Part shown: positions 1 to 4,499 of the stretch, one piece after another
Layout: each line of letters starts with the position of its first letter
Position numbering within the stretch: the first letter of the stretch is position 1
Source: Mycobacterium sp.
GTDB taxonomy: Bacteria; Actinomycetota; Actinomycetes; Mycobacteriales; Mycobacteriaceae
DNA length: 5,318 bases
Reading direction: 5' to 3'
Assembly: GCA_028706695.1 (NCBI GenBank)
Contig: JAQTVU010000223.1
Location: forward strand, 1 to 5,318
Notes under the pieces: model-generated
The model's database searches: none
The model's input: only the letters and a program-made list of their open reading frames with translations
What the model was told of the DNA's origin: nothing
Translations under genes and position numbers: made by a program

Positions 1-186
1 GGCGACATGGTCGGCCAGCGGCAGGCAGCGCGCGACGATACGCTCACGTTGCCGGTGGTACTCATGTGATTCCGCCGGCAGCCGTCGCAACTGCACAAAC
101 ATCTCGATGACGTCGTCGTAGGAATCGTCCGGGTGTTGTTGTGCGGTGTCCGGAGGGGAGCAGGGGGCAGTTAGTACATCGGTCAT
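1..186 (-). CDS. N-terminal part of a SigF-like alternative sigma factor (runs off left edge)
   Basis: Reading leftwards from an ATG at 186-184 gives 62 uninterrupted codons to the window edge. The translation starts MTDVLTAPC. It then carries YDDVIEMF, an LPAES segment and RQRERIVARCLPLADHVA. From memory this follows the region 1.2/2 start of mycobacterial SigF (DV-EMF, LPA-S, IV-RCLPLADHIA), the SigB/SigF/SigG group of group-3 sigma-70 factors that direct RNA polymerase to stress or late-stage promoters. The regions that bind the -10 and -35 elements lie outside the window. GGGAAGG (204-198) lies 11 bases before the ATG and is a plausible ribosome binding site. In M. tuberculosis sigF is preceded by its anti-sigma gene usfX/rsbW on the same strand. 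No such gene can be read upstream here, so this may be a paralogue or a rearranged copy. The SigF-type call is fairly sure; orthology with sigF is not. Confidence 0.83.
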   Translation of the reverse strand, partial: MTDVLTAPCSPPDTAQQHPDDSYDDVIEMFVQLRRLPAESHEYHRQRERIVARCLPLADHVA

Positions 187-1139
187 CGGCTGGGGCGCCT
201 TCCCAGAAGCCGACGTTTGCAACGAGCGTGGCAACAAGATCGCATGGGCTGCTCATCCTCCCCGTCGTGTGCAGCGGGACCACCGCAGAAACGCACACCC
301 GCGTCCCACTGCACCCATATCCGTACGGACGGGTCAGCAGCACGCCATGCGATATCGGGAAAGGGTGGCGATGTATCGCCGCGACCACACTCCCAGCAGC
401 CGAAGCGGCTGACTGGCCGCTTTGAGCTAAACGGCGACCTGTCCAGAACGGACTACACACGTGACTATACGCGCCATCTCGTGAACTGGCGATTGGTTCG
501 GTGCAACTCGGCGCGGGCGTTCACCCCGCCCCGGCCCGGCGCGAATGCTGCCGCCGACGAACCTTCCGGCGCGGTGGGCGGTGCGCTGCCGATTGTCCAC
601 GGAAGCGCAGTGCGCGCAATGCCTTTCGGCCTGGATACGGGCACGGATGCCGGTTGCACCGATGAGCGGCAGGATTTGCCGGCCGGGTTCTGCGGGCGTC
701 CGGCGACCGCCGCGGAATCCGCCGGGCGGTTGACCCTTCGGCGGAGGCCCCGTCCAGCCATGATTACGCATACTCGGTGGCATGCGCGGCGGCATGCTCG
801 GGGAACGGCAAACACCTGTTCGGTGATCTCCACGGCCGCGTTGGGCGGCGGCGGTTCTGATTCGTGGCGTCATCGACGTCCACATCCGGTACGACGTCGC
901 AGCTCCGCGAGCCAGGCCTCCGGTCGCTGCGACACGGGTGATGACCGTGACGCTGGGCCGGTGTCCGCCGTCCACGGTGTACCTCGGAGAGCGTCGACGC
1001 AGACAGCACCTTCGGCCGCCCCGAGGCGATCCAGACCAGCCTATTGTCGGCCGTCGACATCAACCCATTCCGCCGGTGGTCCACGTCGTGGAACGGCTGA
1101 GGCGGGGTCGTCCTCGCCCCGAGGGCAGCCAGTTGCTAC
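187..1139. other. Long stretch with no recognisable gene
   Basis: About 950 bases of GC-rich DNA. Open frames of up to several hundred codons exist on both strands, but their translations are rich in Arg, Pro, Ala and Gly, low in hydrophobic residues, and show no family motif, as expected for chance frames at high GC. On the minus strand short pieces look more protein-like (for example RPSVTVITRVAAT near 960-920 and VEITEQVFAVP near 835-805). They sit in different frames with stops between them and could be remnants of a decayed gene that I do not recognise. No tRNA, rRNA or CRISPR array is seen. Confidence 0.5.
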
Positions 1140-1271
1140 ATGGCGAAGGCCAACGTCGCCGGTTCGGCACGGACACAACCAGAAGCTCGGGACTGGTATC
1201 ACGACTTTTTCGACGCCGAGAACATGGCGTGCCCGGCCAGCCGCTGGTCGCTAATCGGCGTCAATCGGTAA
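1140..1271 (+). CDS. Possible small ORF, 43 codons, unknown
   Basis: An ATG at 1140 opens a 43-residue frame ending in TAA at 1269-1271. The product begins MAKANVAGSA and contains the more protein-like stretch ARDWYHDFFDAENMACPAS, with two Trp and an acidic/aromatic cluster. This differs from the Arg/Pro-rich chance frames around it. Only a weak and distant purine run (GAGGG, 1121-1125, 14 bases away) could serve as ribosome binding site, and no family is recognised. It could equally be the surviving N-terminus of a decayed gene or a chance frame. It precedes the methyltransferase on the same strand by 72 bases. Confidence 0.2.
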   Translation: MAKANVAGSARTQPEARDWYHDFFDAENMACPASRWSLIGVNR

Positions 1272-1331
1272 CCTTGCGGATCGTCTGCCTTGGGCGACAA
1301 ACTCCCGCCAGTTGTGGAGAGCGGCCCCCGG

Positions 1332-1337
1332 TATGGT
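1332..1337 (+). promoter_or_regulatory. Putative -10 element for the methyltransferase gene
   Basis: TATGGT fits the mycobacterial -10 pattern TANNNT. Six bases separate it from the in-frame GTG at 1344, so transcription would start on or next to the start codon, giving a leaderless mRNA, a common arrangement in mycobacteria. No convincing -35 element is seen. The call is based on pattern and spacing only. Confidence 0.4.
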
Positions 1338-1343
1338 GGCGCT

Positions 1344-1889
1344 GTGGTCGAGGCAGACCGGCGCCGCTGGGGCCAGCGTTACGCGAACTCGGAGCCGCCG
1401 GCGCTGGCTGCAGTCGCGCCGCCCGATGTCTTCGCGGACCACGCCGACCTTTTCCCGACCACGGGGTGCGCGCTCGAGCTGGCCTGCGGGCAGGGGCTGG
1501 CCAGCGTATGGCTGGCCCGGCGGGGGATGCGTGTGCTCGGTTGGGATGTCTCGCCCGTGGCCGTCGGGCGGGCCCGGGGGCTGGCCCGCCGCGGCGGGGT
1601 CGGCGAACGCTGCCATTTCGACGTCGTCGATCTCGACGACGGCCTGCCCTCGGGGCCGCCGGTCAACCTGATCCTTTGCCACAAATTCCGGGACCGTCGT
1701 CTCGACCGGGCCATTCTCGGGCGCCTGGCGCCGGGCGGGCTATTGGCCGTCGCGGTGCTCAGCGAAGTGGGGGCAGCTCCCGGGCCGTTTCGCGCCGTGG
1801 CCGGTGAGCTGCCAAAAGCGTTCGCCGGACTCGAGCTGCTGGTCGTCGGGGAAGGGGAGGGTCGTGCCTGGCTGCTGGCGCGCGCCTGA
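1344..1889 (+). CDS. Class I SAM-dependent methyltransferase
   Basis: A 181-residue protein (from GTG at 1344) with the layout of a small Rossmann-fold methyltransferase. An N-terminal RRRWGQRYAN segment resembles the W-x-x-R/K-Y start of many type 11/12 methyltransferases. Motif I is LELACGQGLAS (residues 44-54, the glycine-rich SAM loop). The second strand, VLGWDVSP (64-71), carries the acidic residue expected to hold the ribose. VVDLDD (94-99) fits the adenine-binding strand. NLILCHKF (108-115) and LAPGGLLAVAV (128-138) match the later core strands. It should move a methyl group from S-adenosylmethionine to an unknown substrate, probably a small molecule, in the cytoplasm. A longer reading from TTG at 1290 is possible, but its extra 18 residues do not look conserved and the -10 element at 1332 would lie inside it. 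It appears intact. The substrate cannot be inferred from its neighbours, which are IS debris and unread DNA. Confidence 0.82.
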   Translation: MVEADRRRWGQRYANSEPPALAAVAPPDVFADHADLFPTTGCALELACGQGLASVWLARRGMRVLGWDVSPVAVGRARGLARRGGVGERCHFDVVDLDDGLPSGPPVNLILCHKFRDRRLDRAILGRLAPGGLLAVAVLSEVGAAPGPFRAVAGELPKAFAGLELLVVGEGEGRAWLLARA

Positions 1890-2000
1890 CGGTCGACGTT
1901 TTCCCCGTTCGCGCAGCCCCTATCCGGTGAACGGTGGCCGGGCCGTGACGGTAGCGCAAGCCTCGCCATTTATGGCCGGGGTGAGCCCATCTCGTGTGTC

Positions 2001-2017
2001 GCCGGGCGCAGCCCGGC
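2001..2017. repeat. Perfect stem-loop at the left side of the IS200/IS605 remnant
   Basis: GCCGGGC (2001-2007), loop GCA, GCCCGGC (2011-2017): a 7-bp perfect GC stem placed three bases beyond the stop codon of tnpA. Position and shape fit the subterminal hairpin that TnpA recognises at an IS200/IS605 end. It could also act as a terminator for transcripts arriving from either side. No T-tract follows. Confidence 0.5.
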
Positions 2018-2019
2018 GG

Positions 2020-2355
2020 TCAGAGTGGTCGGGTTTGTCCGTCGATGTATTGCTTGATGATGGACAGCGGTGCGCCGCCGCAGGAGACGGCGAAGTAGGA
2101 CGGCTACCATAGGTGGCCGCGCAGGCGGGCGCGCACACACGCACCGGTGAGTTCGCGTGGCACCGCGTAGGCGGTGCGGCCTTTGAGGCGTTGTGCGACA
2201 GCGGAAATCGCGAGGGTGGACGGTAGGCGACCAGCAGGTGGACGTGGTCGGTCTCGCCGTTGAACTCGACCAGTTCGACGTCGAGCTGGTCGCACACGGT
2301 GCGCATGGTGGTTTTTGGTGAAGGTGAGCATCGGGTCGGTGAACAGTTTGCGTCG
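2020..2355 (-). pseudogene. tnpA: tnpA remnant, IS200/IS605 Y1 (HUH) transposase
   Basis: The minus strand gives, in order and across three frame segments: RRKLFTDPML (2355-2326), MRTVCDQLDVELVEFNGE with TDHVHLLVAY (to about 2223), TLAISAVAQRLKGRTAYAV through RGHLW, then SYFAVSCGGAPLSIIKQYIDGQ and a TGA at 2022-2020. This is the Y1 transposase fold. The HUH metal-binding motif is HVH (2246-2238). The catalytic Tyr lies in YIDGQ (codon 2049-2047) with its companion Gln four residues on. The family is usually about 130-150 residues; roughly the first 20 are missing, lost at the junction with tnpB. It is broken by a frameshift near 2310, another near 2220, and an in-frame TAG at 2106-2104 where Ser is expected. 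The active-site residues are unchanged, so the decay appears recent or random. Confidence 0.85.
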
Positions 2356-2361
2356 GTCCTG

Positions 2362-2848
2362 ACCACACGATTGGCCAAAACCCACGGCCGCATCGTTGTC
2401 GAAGGTTTGGACGCGGCGGGGATGCTGCGGCAAAAGGGCCTGTCGGGGCCGCGCGCCCGCCGGCGCGGCCTGTCCGATGCGGCCCTGGGCACCCCGCGCC
2501 GGCACCTGTCCTACAAGACGGGCTGGTACGGATCGGCGCTGGTGGTCGCCGATCGCTGGTTCCCGTCGTCGAAAACCTGCCACGCCTGCGGTTATGTGCA
2601 GGACATCGGCTGGGACCAACACTGGATATGCAAGGCATGTTCGGCACATCACCAGCGTGACGACAACGCCGCGATCAACCTCGCGCGCTACGAGGGAAAC
2701 ACTTAGCGTCGTCGGCCCAGTTGGGGCCGCCGTCAAGCATGGAGCCGACCGTAAGACCCTGCCAAGCTGGGCAGGTAGCTGTGAAGCGCGGAAGGGAGGC
2801 AGCCGCAGCGCTGCCGAACAACCCCGAGATGGGGTGCAAGTCGCGTGA
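2362..2848 (+). pseudogene. tnpB: tnpB remnant, C-terminal half of an IS605-type RNA-guided nuclease
   Basis: From 2362 the plus strand reads TTRLAKTHGRIVVEGLDAAG, in which the Glu (codon 2401-2403) matches the RuvC-II catalytic residue. Then come an Arg-rich loop, HLSYKTGWYG, and WFPSSKTCHACG. The zinc finger is CxxC-x13-CxxC, and the Asp of QRDDNAAIN (codon 2659-2661) matches RuvC-III. The wedge/REC part and the RuvC-I Asp are absent, removed by the deletion that joined this fragment to tnpA, so it cannot cut DNA. The frame meets TAG at 2704-2706. The family-typical tail (SVVGPVGAAVK, GADRK, EARKG, AAEQPRDGVQ) continues in the +1-shifted frame to TGA at 2846-2848, so a frameshift lies near 2695-2705. 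Confidence 0.86.
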
Positions 2849-2850
2849 TC
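2700..2850 (+). ncRNA. Candidate reRNA (omega-RNA) region overlapping the tnpB 3' end
   Basis: In IS605-type elements the guide RNA of TnpB comes from the tnpB 3' end and the right end of the element, with the guide reading into flanking DNA. This region holds two fitting stem-loops: GGCAGC/GCTGCC (2798-2803 with 2810-2815, 6-base loop) and ACCCC/GGGGT (2821-2825 with 2831-2835, 5-base loop). If it were made, its guide would begin near 2840-2875 and match DNA at the thioredoxin remnant. TnpB is dead here, so any RNA would need a nuclease from elsewhere. The call rests on position and folding only. Confidence 0.3.
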
Positions 2851-2874
2851 ACTAGTAGAGATCACTCACTTGCA
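2835..2874. repeat. Nested inverted repeat at the IS/thioredoxin-remnant boundary
   Basis: The outer arms are TGCAAGT (2835-2841) and ACTTGCA (2868-2874). The inner arms are GTGATC (2845-2850) and GATCAC (2860-2865) around a 9-base loop. Together they form a 40-base cruciform-capable structure with a small internal bulge. It spans the end of tnpB (2848) and the last codons of the thioredoxin remnant, so it may contain the right end of the IS or may be a two-way terminator between the converging genes. Confidence 0.5.
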
Positions 2875-3187
2875 ACGGCGTGGTCGTCCAGAGCACGGCC
2901 GGGGCATCGCTCCAGCGTGGCTGTAGGCCAGCGGTAGCGAAACGCCATGCTAGTGAGAATCGAACGGATGCCGAGGCCTGGCCCAGCCTGGCCGCCAACT
3001 CGGGCTGGCCCTCGGTGTCGAGATTGGCATGCACGACATAAGGGGTGCGTCCGCGCGGCCTGTTCATAAAAATGGGCGACGAATGCCTGGAATGGCCGGC
3101 AGTACCCGAGTCGAAAATCGACGAGTACAAGTGGATTGTCGACGATCGCCGATTCGAACGTCTCCCCGGTGTCAGGTCGGGCTGGGG
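2862..3187 (-). pseudogene. Thioredoxin pseudogene (multiple frameshifts)
   Basis: Read leftwards, the minus strand carries a thioredoxin split over two frames. PDLTP near 3181 leads into TFESAIVDNPLVLVDF (3161-3114), then YCRPFQAF with HFYEQAARTHP. HANLDTEGQPELAARLG (about 3028-2983) is in a second frame, and GIRSILTSMAFR (from 2972) and ALDDHAVAS return to the first. Known thioredoxins read LVLVDFWA-WCGPC, VDTEGQPELA, IRSIPT-MAF and ALDDLI in this order. The active site WCGPC has become YCRPF, so the second Cys is lost. Frameshifts lie near 3168, 3040 and 2980. The usual last 10 residues or so are missing where the IS remnant begins, which may mean truncation by the insertion. It is divergent from the csoR-like gene, and an operator-like repeat (3210-3222) lies just upstream of its probable start near 3187. 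Confidence 0.8.
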
Positions 3188-3209
3188 CTTCCACCAGCGG
3201 CCAAACCGA

Positions 3210-3222
3210 TACCCCCTGGGTA
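3210..3222. promoter_or_regulatory. CsoR-type operator-like inverted repeat 1
   Basis: TACCC-CCT-GGGTA, a perfect 5-bp inverted repeat with a 3-base spacer, one base shorter than the two other copies. It lies about 20-25 bases upstream of the probable start of the thioredoxin remnant (minus strand) and about 45 bases before operator 2. It probably once controlled thioredoxin. The shorter spacer may reflect decay along with that gene. Confidence 0.55.
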
Positions 3223-3266
3223 AATTCCGATCCCACCGCCGCGGCCGGTGACAGACACGGGACATA

Positions 3267-3280
3267 TACCCCCCTGGGTA
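3267..3280. promoter_or_regulatory. CsoR-type operator-like inverted repeat 2 (autoregulatory)
   Basis: TACCC-CCCT-GGGTA, a G/C-tract inverted repeat with a 4-base spacer, the type bound by CsoR-family tetramers (the RicR motif, from memory, is also TRCCC-N4-GGGYA). Its right arm overlaps the -10 element TACTAT (3279-3284) of the csoR-like gene. Repressor bound here would block RNA polymerase, giving negative autoregulation. Confidence 0.72.
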
Positions 3281-3284
3281 CTAT
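3279..3284 (+). promoter_or_regulatory. Putative -10 element of the csoR-like gene
   Basis: TACTAT matches TANNNT and would place the transcription start near 3291, leaving a short leader of about 28 bases with the Shine-Dalgarno GGAGG. No clear -35 hexamer is seen at normal spacing. Overlap with operator 2 supports a regulated promoter. Confidence 0.5.
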
Positions 3285-3305
3285 CATGAGGTATGCAATC
3301 CAGAT

Positions 3306-3310
3306 GGAGG
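3306..3310 (+). promoter_or_regulatory. Ribosome binding site setting the csoR-like start
   Basis: GGAGG lies 8 bases before the ATG at 3319, which is the best-spaced of the in-frame starts (ATG at 3292 and 3304, GTG at 3316, ATG at 3319). The first two would put GGAGG inside or at the edge of the gene. Confidence 0.6.
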
Positions 3311-3318
3311 ATTCAGTG

Positions 3319-3585
3319 ATGGGTGACCAAGAAGGCATGAATGCGGTGCTGAATCGGTTGCGCCGCGCTCAAGGCCAGCTTGCCGGCGTGATCTCGATGA
3401 TCGAACAGGGACGTGACTGCAAGGATGTCGTCACCCAACTGGCCGCGGTTTCGCGGGCCCTCGACCGCGCCGGGTTCAAGATCGTGGCGACCGGGTTGAG
3501 GGAATGCGTGGCGGGTACTACCGCCAACGGTTCCGCGCCCCTGAGCGAAGCGGAACTGGAGAAGCTGTTCCTGGCGCTCGCCTAA
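3319..3585 (+). CDS. CsoR-family repressor with Cys-Gly-Cys pattern (CstR-like)
   Basis: An 88-residue, all-helical protein of the CsoR/RcnR (DUF156) family. The hallmark N-terminal RLRRAQGQLAGVISMIE (13-29) is the basic DNA-contacting helix. CKDVVTQLAAVSRAL (34-48) and the helix ending LRECV follow. Family members are tetramers that bind G/C-tract inverted repeats and release them when copper, nickel or sulfane sulfur binds. Copper sensors use Cys-x24-His-x3-Cys. Here Cys34 and Cys63 keep the 29-residue spacing, but the His place is Gly59. CstR persulfide sensors also keep both Cys and lack the His, so sensing of persulfide or another thiol oxidant is more likely than copper. Operator-like repeats lie over its own promoter and those of its neighbours. 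DUF302 and AhpD-like genes follow. M. tuberculosis Rv1766 is, from memory, a possible relative. The family call is near certain; the inducer is inferred. Confidence 0.92.
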   Translation: MGDQEGMNAVLNRLRRAQGQLAGVISMIEQGRDCKDVVTQLAAVSRALDRAGFKIVATGLRECVAGTTANGSAPLSEAELEKLFLALA

Positions 3586-3616
3586 TACTTGCGTGCGAGT
3601 TCTTGGACAAGATTCA

Positions 3617-3645
3617 TTATGAAGAAAAATTCGGTTATGAAGAAA
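3617..3645 (+). repeat. AT-rich tandem repeat with stacked in-frame ATGs before the DUF302 gene
   Basis: TTATGAAGAAA occurs at 3617-3627 and again at 3635-3645, an 18-base period (6 codons), and a third TTATG follows at 3653. All three ATGs (3619, 3637, 3655) are in frame with the DUF302 gene. The A/T-rich composition stands out against the GC-rich flanks. It may be a translational initiation region or a small tandem duplication. Confidence 0.6.
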
Positions 3646-3654
3646 GAGGGCGTT

Positions 3655-4077
3655 ATGGATATCGCAATTTCGACGCAGCTGCACACCTCATTCGACGACG
3701 CGGTCGCGAAAACCCGAGATGCGTTGGCTCAGCAGGGTTTTGGCGTGCTGACCGAAATTGACGTGAAAGCCACGCTGAAAGCCAAGCTTGGCGAGGACAT
3801 GGAAGACTACCTGATTCTCGGCGCCTGCAACCCGCCGCTGGCCCATCGCGCGGTGCAGGCACACCCCCAGATCGGCTTGTTGCTGCCCTGCAACGTCGTC
3901 GTACGCGCCGACCCGAAGGACTCCGGCGCGGTGCTCGTCGAGGCGATGAATCCTGCCTTGATGGTGGAGTTCACCGAGGAGCCCATGTTACGTCCGGTGG
4001 CCGAGGAGGTCACCGCCAAGCTGCAAGCGGCTATCGACTCGCTCAAGAGCGGATCCCCGGTGAGCGCCGGTGAGTAA
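3655..4077 (+). CDS. DUF302-family protein
   Basis: A 140-residue soluble protein matching the DUF302 family throughout. The N-terminal strand-helix is TSFDDAVAKTRDALAQQGFGVLTEID (11-36). KLGEDMEDYLILGACNPPLA (44-63) contains a conserved Cys58, IGLLLPCNVVV (73-83) contains Cys79, and a C-terminal VEAMNPALM segment (96-103) precedes a last helix. DUF302 proteins have no firmly established activity. They often lie beside thiol- or sulfur-related genes and CsoR-family regulators, which is the case here. No signal peptide or membrane segment is seen. I chose ATG 3655 because AAGAGGG lies just before it; upstream in-frame ATGs at 3637 and 3619 add MKKNSVMKKEGV and cannot be excluded. It follows the repressor by 69 bases with no terminator, so the two probably share a transcript from the operator-2 promoter. 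Confidence 0.9.
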   Translation: MDIAISTQLHTSFDDAVAKTRDALAQQGFGVLTEIDVKATLKAKLGEDMEDYLILGACNPPLAHRAVQAHPQIGLLLPCNVVVRADPKDSGAVLVEAMNPALMVEFTEEPMLRPVAEEVTAKLQAAIDSLKSGSPVSAGE

Positions 4078-4111
4078 CGGAGGCAAGGGGTGCACCGTCA
4101 CAGCTGGGCCG

Positions 4112-4127
4112 ATACCCGCTGGGGTAT
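4112..4127. promoter_or_regulatory. CsoR-type operator-like inverted repeat 3
   Basis: ATACCC-GCTG-GGGTAT, a perfect 6-bp inverted repeat with a 4-base spacer, the best of the three copies. It directly abuts the -10 element of the AhpD-like gene, so it should bring that gene under the same repressor as the csoR-like/DUF302 unit even though the gene has its own promoter. Confidence 0.72.
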
Positions 4128-4132
4128 AGGAT
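4127..4132 (+). promoter_or_regulatory. Putative -10 element of the AhpD-like gene (leaderless start)
   Basis: TAGGAT matches TANNNT and lies 7 bases before the ATG at 4140. The transcript would therefore begin at or next to the start codon, and there is no Shine-Dalgarno sequence at the usual distance. Its first base is the last base of operator 3. Confidence 0.5.
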
Positions 4133-4139
4133 TAGCGCT

Positions 4140-4499
4140 ATGTCTGACGAGCAACATCACCATCAGGTCCTGGACGATCTGCTGCCGCAGCACCGTGCGC
4201 TGCGACAGCAGATCCCCGACGTCTACAAGGGGTTTGCCGCCCTTAGCAGCGCCGCCTTCAACGAAGGATCGCTGAGCCGCAAGGTCAAAGAGCTGATCGC
4301 GGTGGCGATCGGTATCGTCGAGGGTTGTGATGGGTGCATCGCATCGCATGCCCAGGCGGCGGCCCGTGCCGGCGCCACGCCGGAGGAGGCGGCCGAGGCC
4401 ATCGGTGTCACCTTCCTCATGCATGGTGGCCCGGCCACCATATACGGCGCCCGGGCTTATGCCGCGTTCTGCGAATTCGCCGACGTCAAGCCGTCATAG
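4140..4499 (+). CDS. AhpD-like / carboxymuconolactone decarboxylase-family protein
   Basis: A 119-residue, all-helical protein with the AhpD core signature Glu-x11-Cys-x2-Cys-x3-His: Glu51, Cys63, Cys66 and His70 in KELIAVAIG and EGCDGCIASHAQAA. The following AGATPEEAAEAIGV and MHGGPATIYGARAYAAF helices are also typical. In AhpD the CxxC/His site is a thiol-disulfide centre that passes electrons to peroxiredoxins. Short single-domain members of this family usually form oligomers and act in thiol redox or peroxide defence rather than muconate breakdown. The N-terminus has a His run (residues 6-8). It lies 62 bases after the DUF302 gene with its own promoter and operator 3, and is followed by a hairpin. 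M. tuberculosis Rv1767, next to Rv1766, is from memory of the same family and length. The substrate is unknown. Confidence 0.9.
   Translation: MSDEQHHHQVLDDLLPQHRALRQQIPDVYKGFAALSSAAFNEGSLSRKVKELIAVAIGIVEGCDGCIASHAQAAARAGATPEEAAEAIGVTFLMHGGPATIYGARAYAAFCEFADVKPS

Larger units (their letters stand above)
2001..2848. mobile_element. Degenerate IS200/IS605-family element (deleted tnpA/tnpB)
   Basis: Two divergent gene remnants, an HUH Y1 transposase (tnpA, minus) and a TnpB RNA-guided nuclease (tnpB, plus), lie back to back with stem-loops at both outer sides. This is the organisation of IS605-type elements, which move as single strands by cutting next to terminal hairpins and leave no target duplication. 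Here the two N-termini meet directly at about 2355-2362. The tnpA start, the whole tnpB 5' half and the region between them are therefore gone, which points to an internal deletion. Added frameshifts and a stop in tnpA, and a frameshift in tnpB, make the copy unable to move by itself. The exact ends are not certain: the left edge is at or somewhat before the hairpin at 2001, and the right edge lies between about 2836 and 2875. Confidence 0.8.

Noticed and set aside
62..460. Minus-strand frame with a good GGGGAGG before an ATG at 270-268 (MSSPCDLVATL...)
   Set aside because: It overlaps the SigF-like start out of frame and turns into low-quality sequence; the sigma-factor frame is far better supported. 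It is possibly a chance upstream frame.
217..1254. Long plus-strand open frame (345 codons)
   Set aside because: The product is Arg/Pro/Ser/Ala-rich without any motif or hydrophobic core pattern; long chance frames are common at this GC content.
938..1807. Plus-strand open frame of 289 codons overlapping the methyltransferase
   Set aside because: More than half lies out of frame over the well-supported methyltransferase, and the product is an Arg/Gly-rich shadow.
2104..2865. Minus-strand frame of 253 codons across the IS remnant
   Set aside because: Only two parts (2355-2310 and about 2222-2104) are real tnpA sequence; the rest is antisense to tnpB. It is not one gene.
3136..3318. Extending the csoR-like gene upstream to an ATG at 3136
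   Set aside because: The extension would cover both operators and the promoter and overlaps the thioredoxin remnant; family members are about 85-90 residues, and GGAGG fits the 3319 start.
3589..3654. TTG start for the DUF302 gene at 3589
   Set aside because: There is no ribosome binding site at this TTG, and the added residues do not resemble the family. The start at 3655 with AAGAGGG is preferred, with 3637 and 3619 as lesser options.
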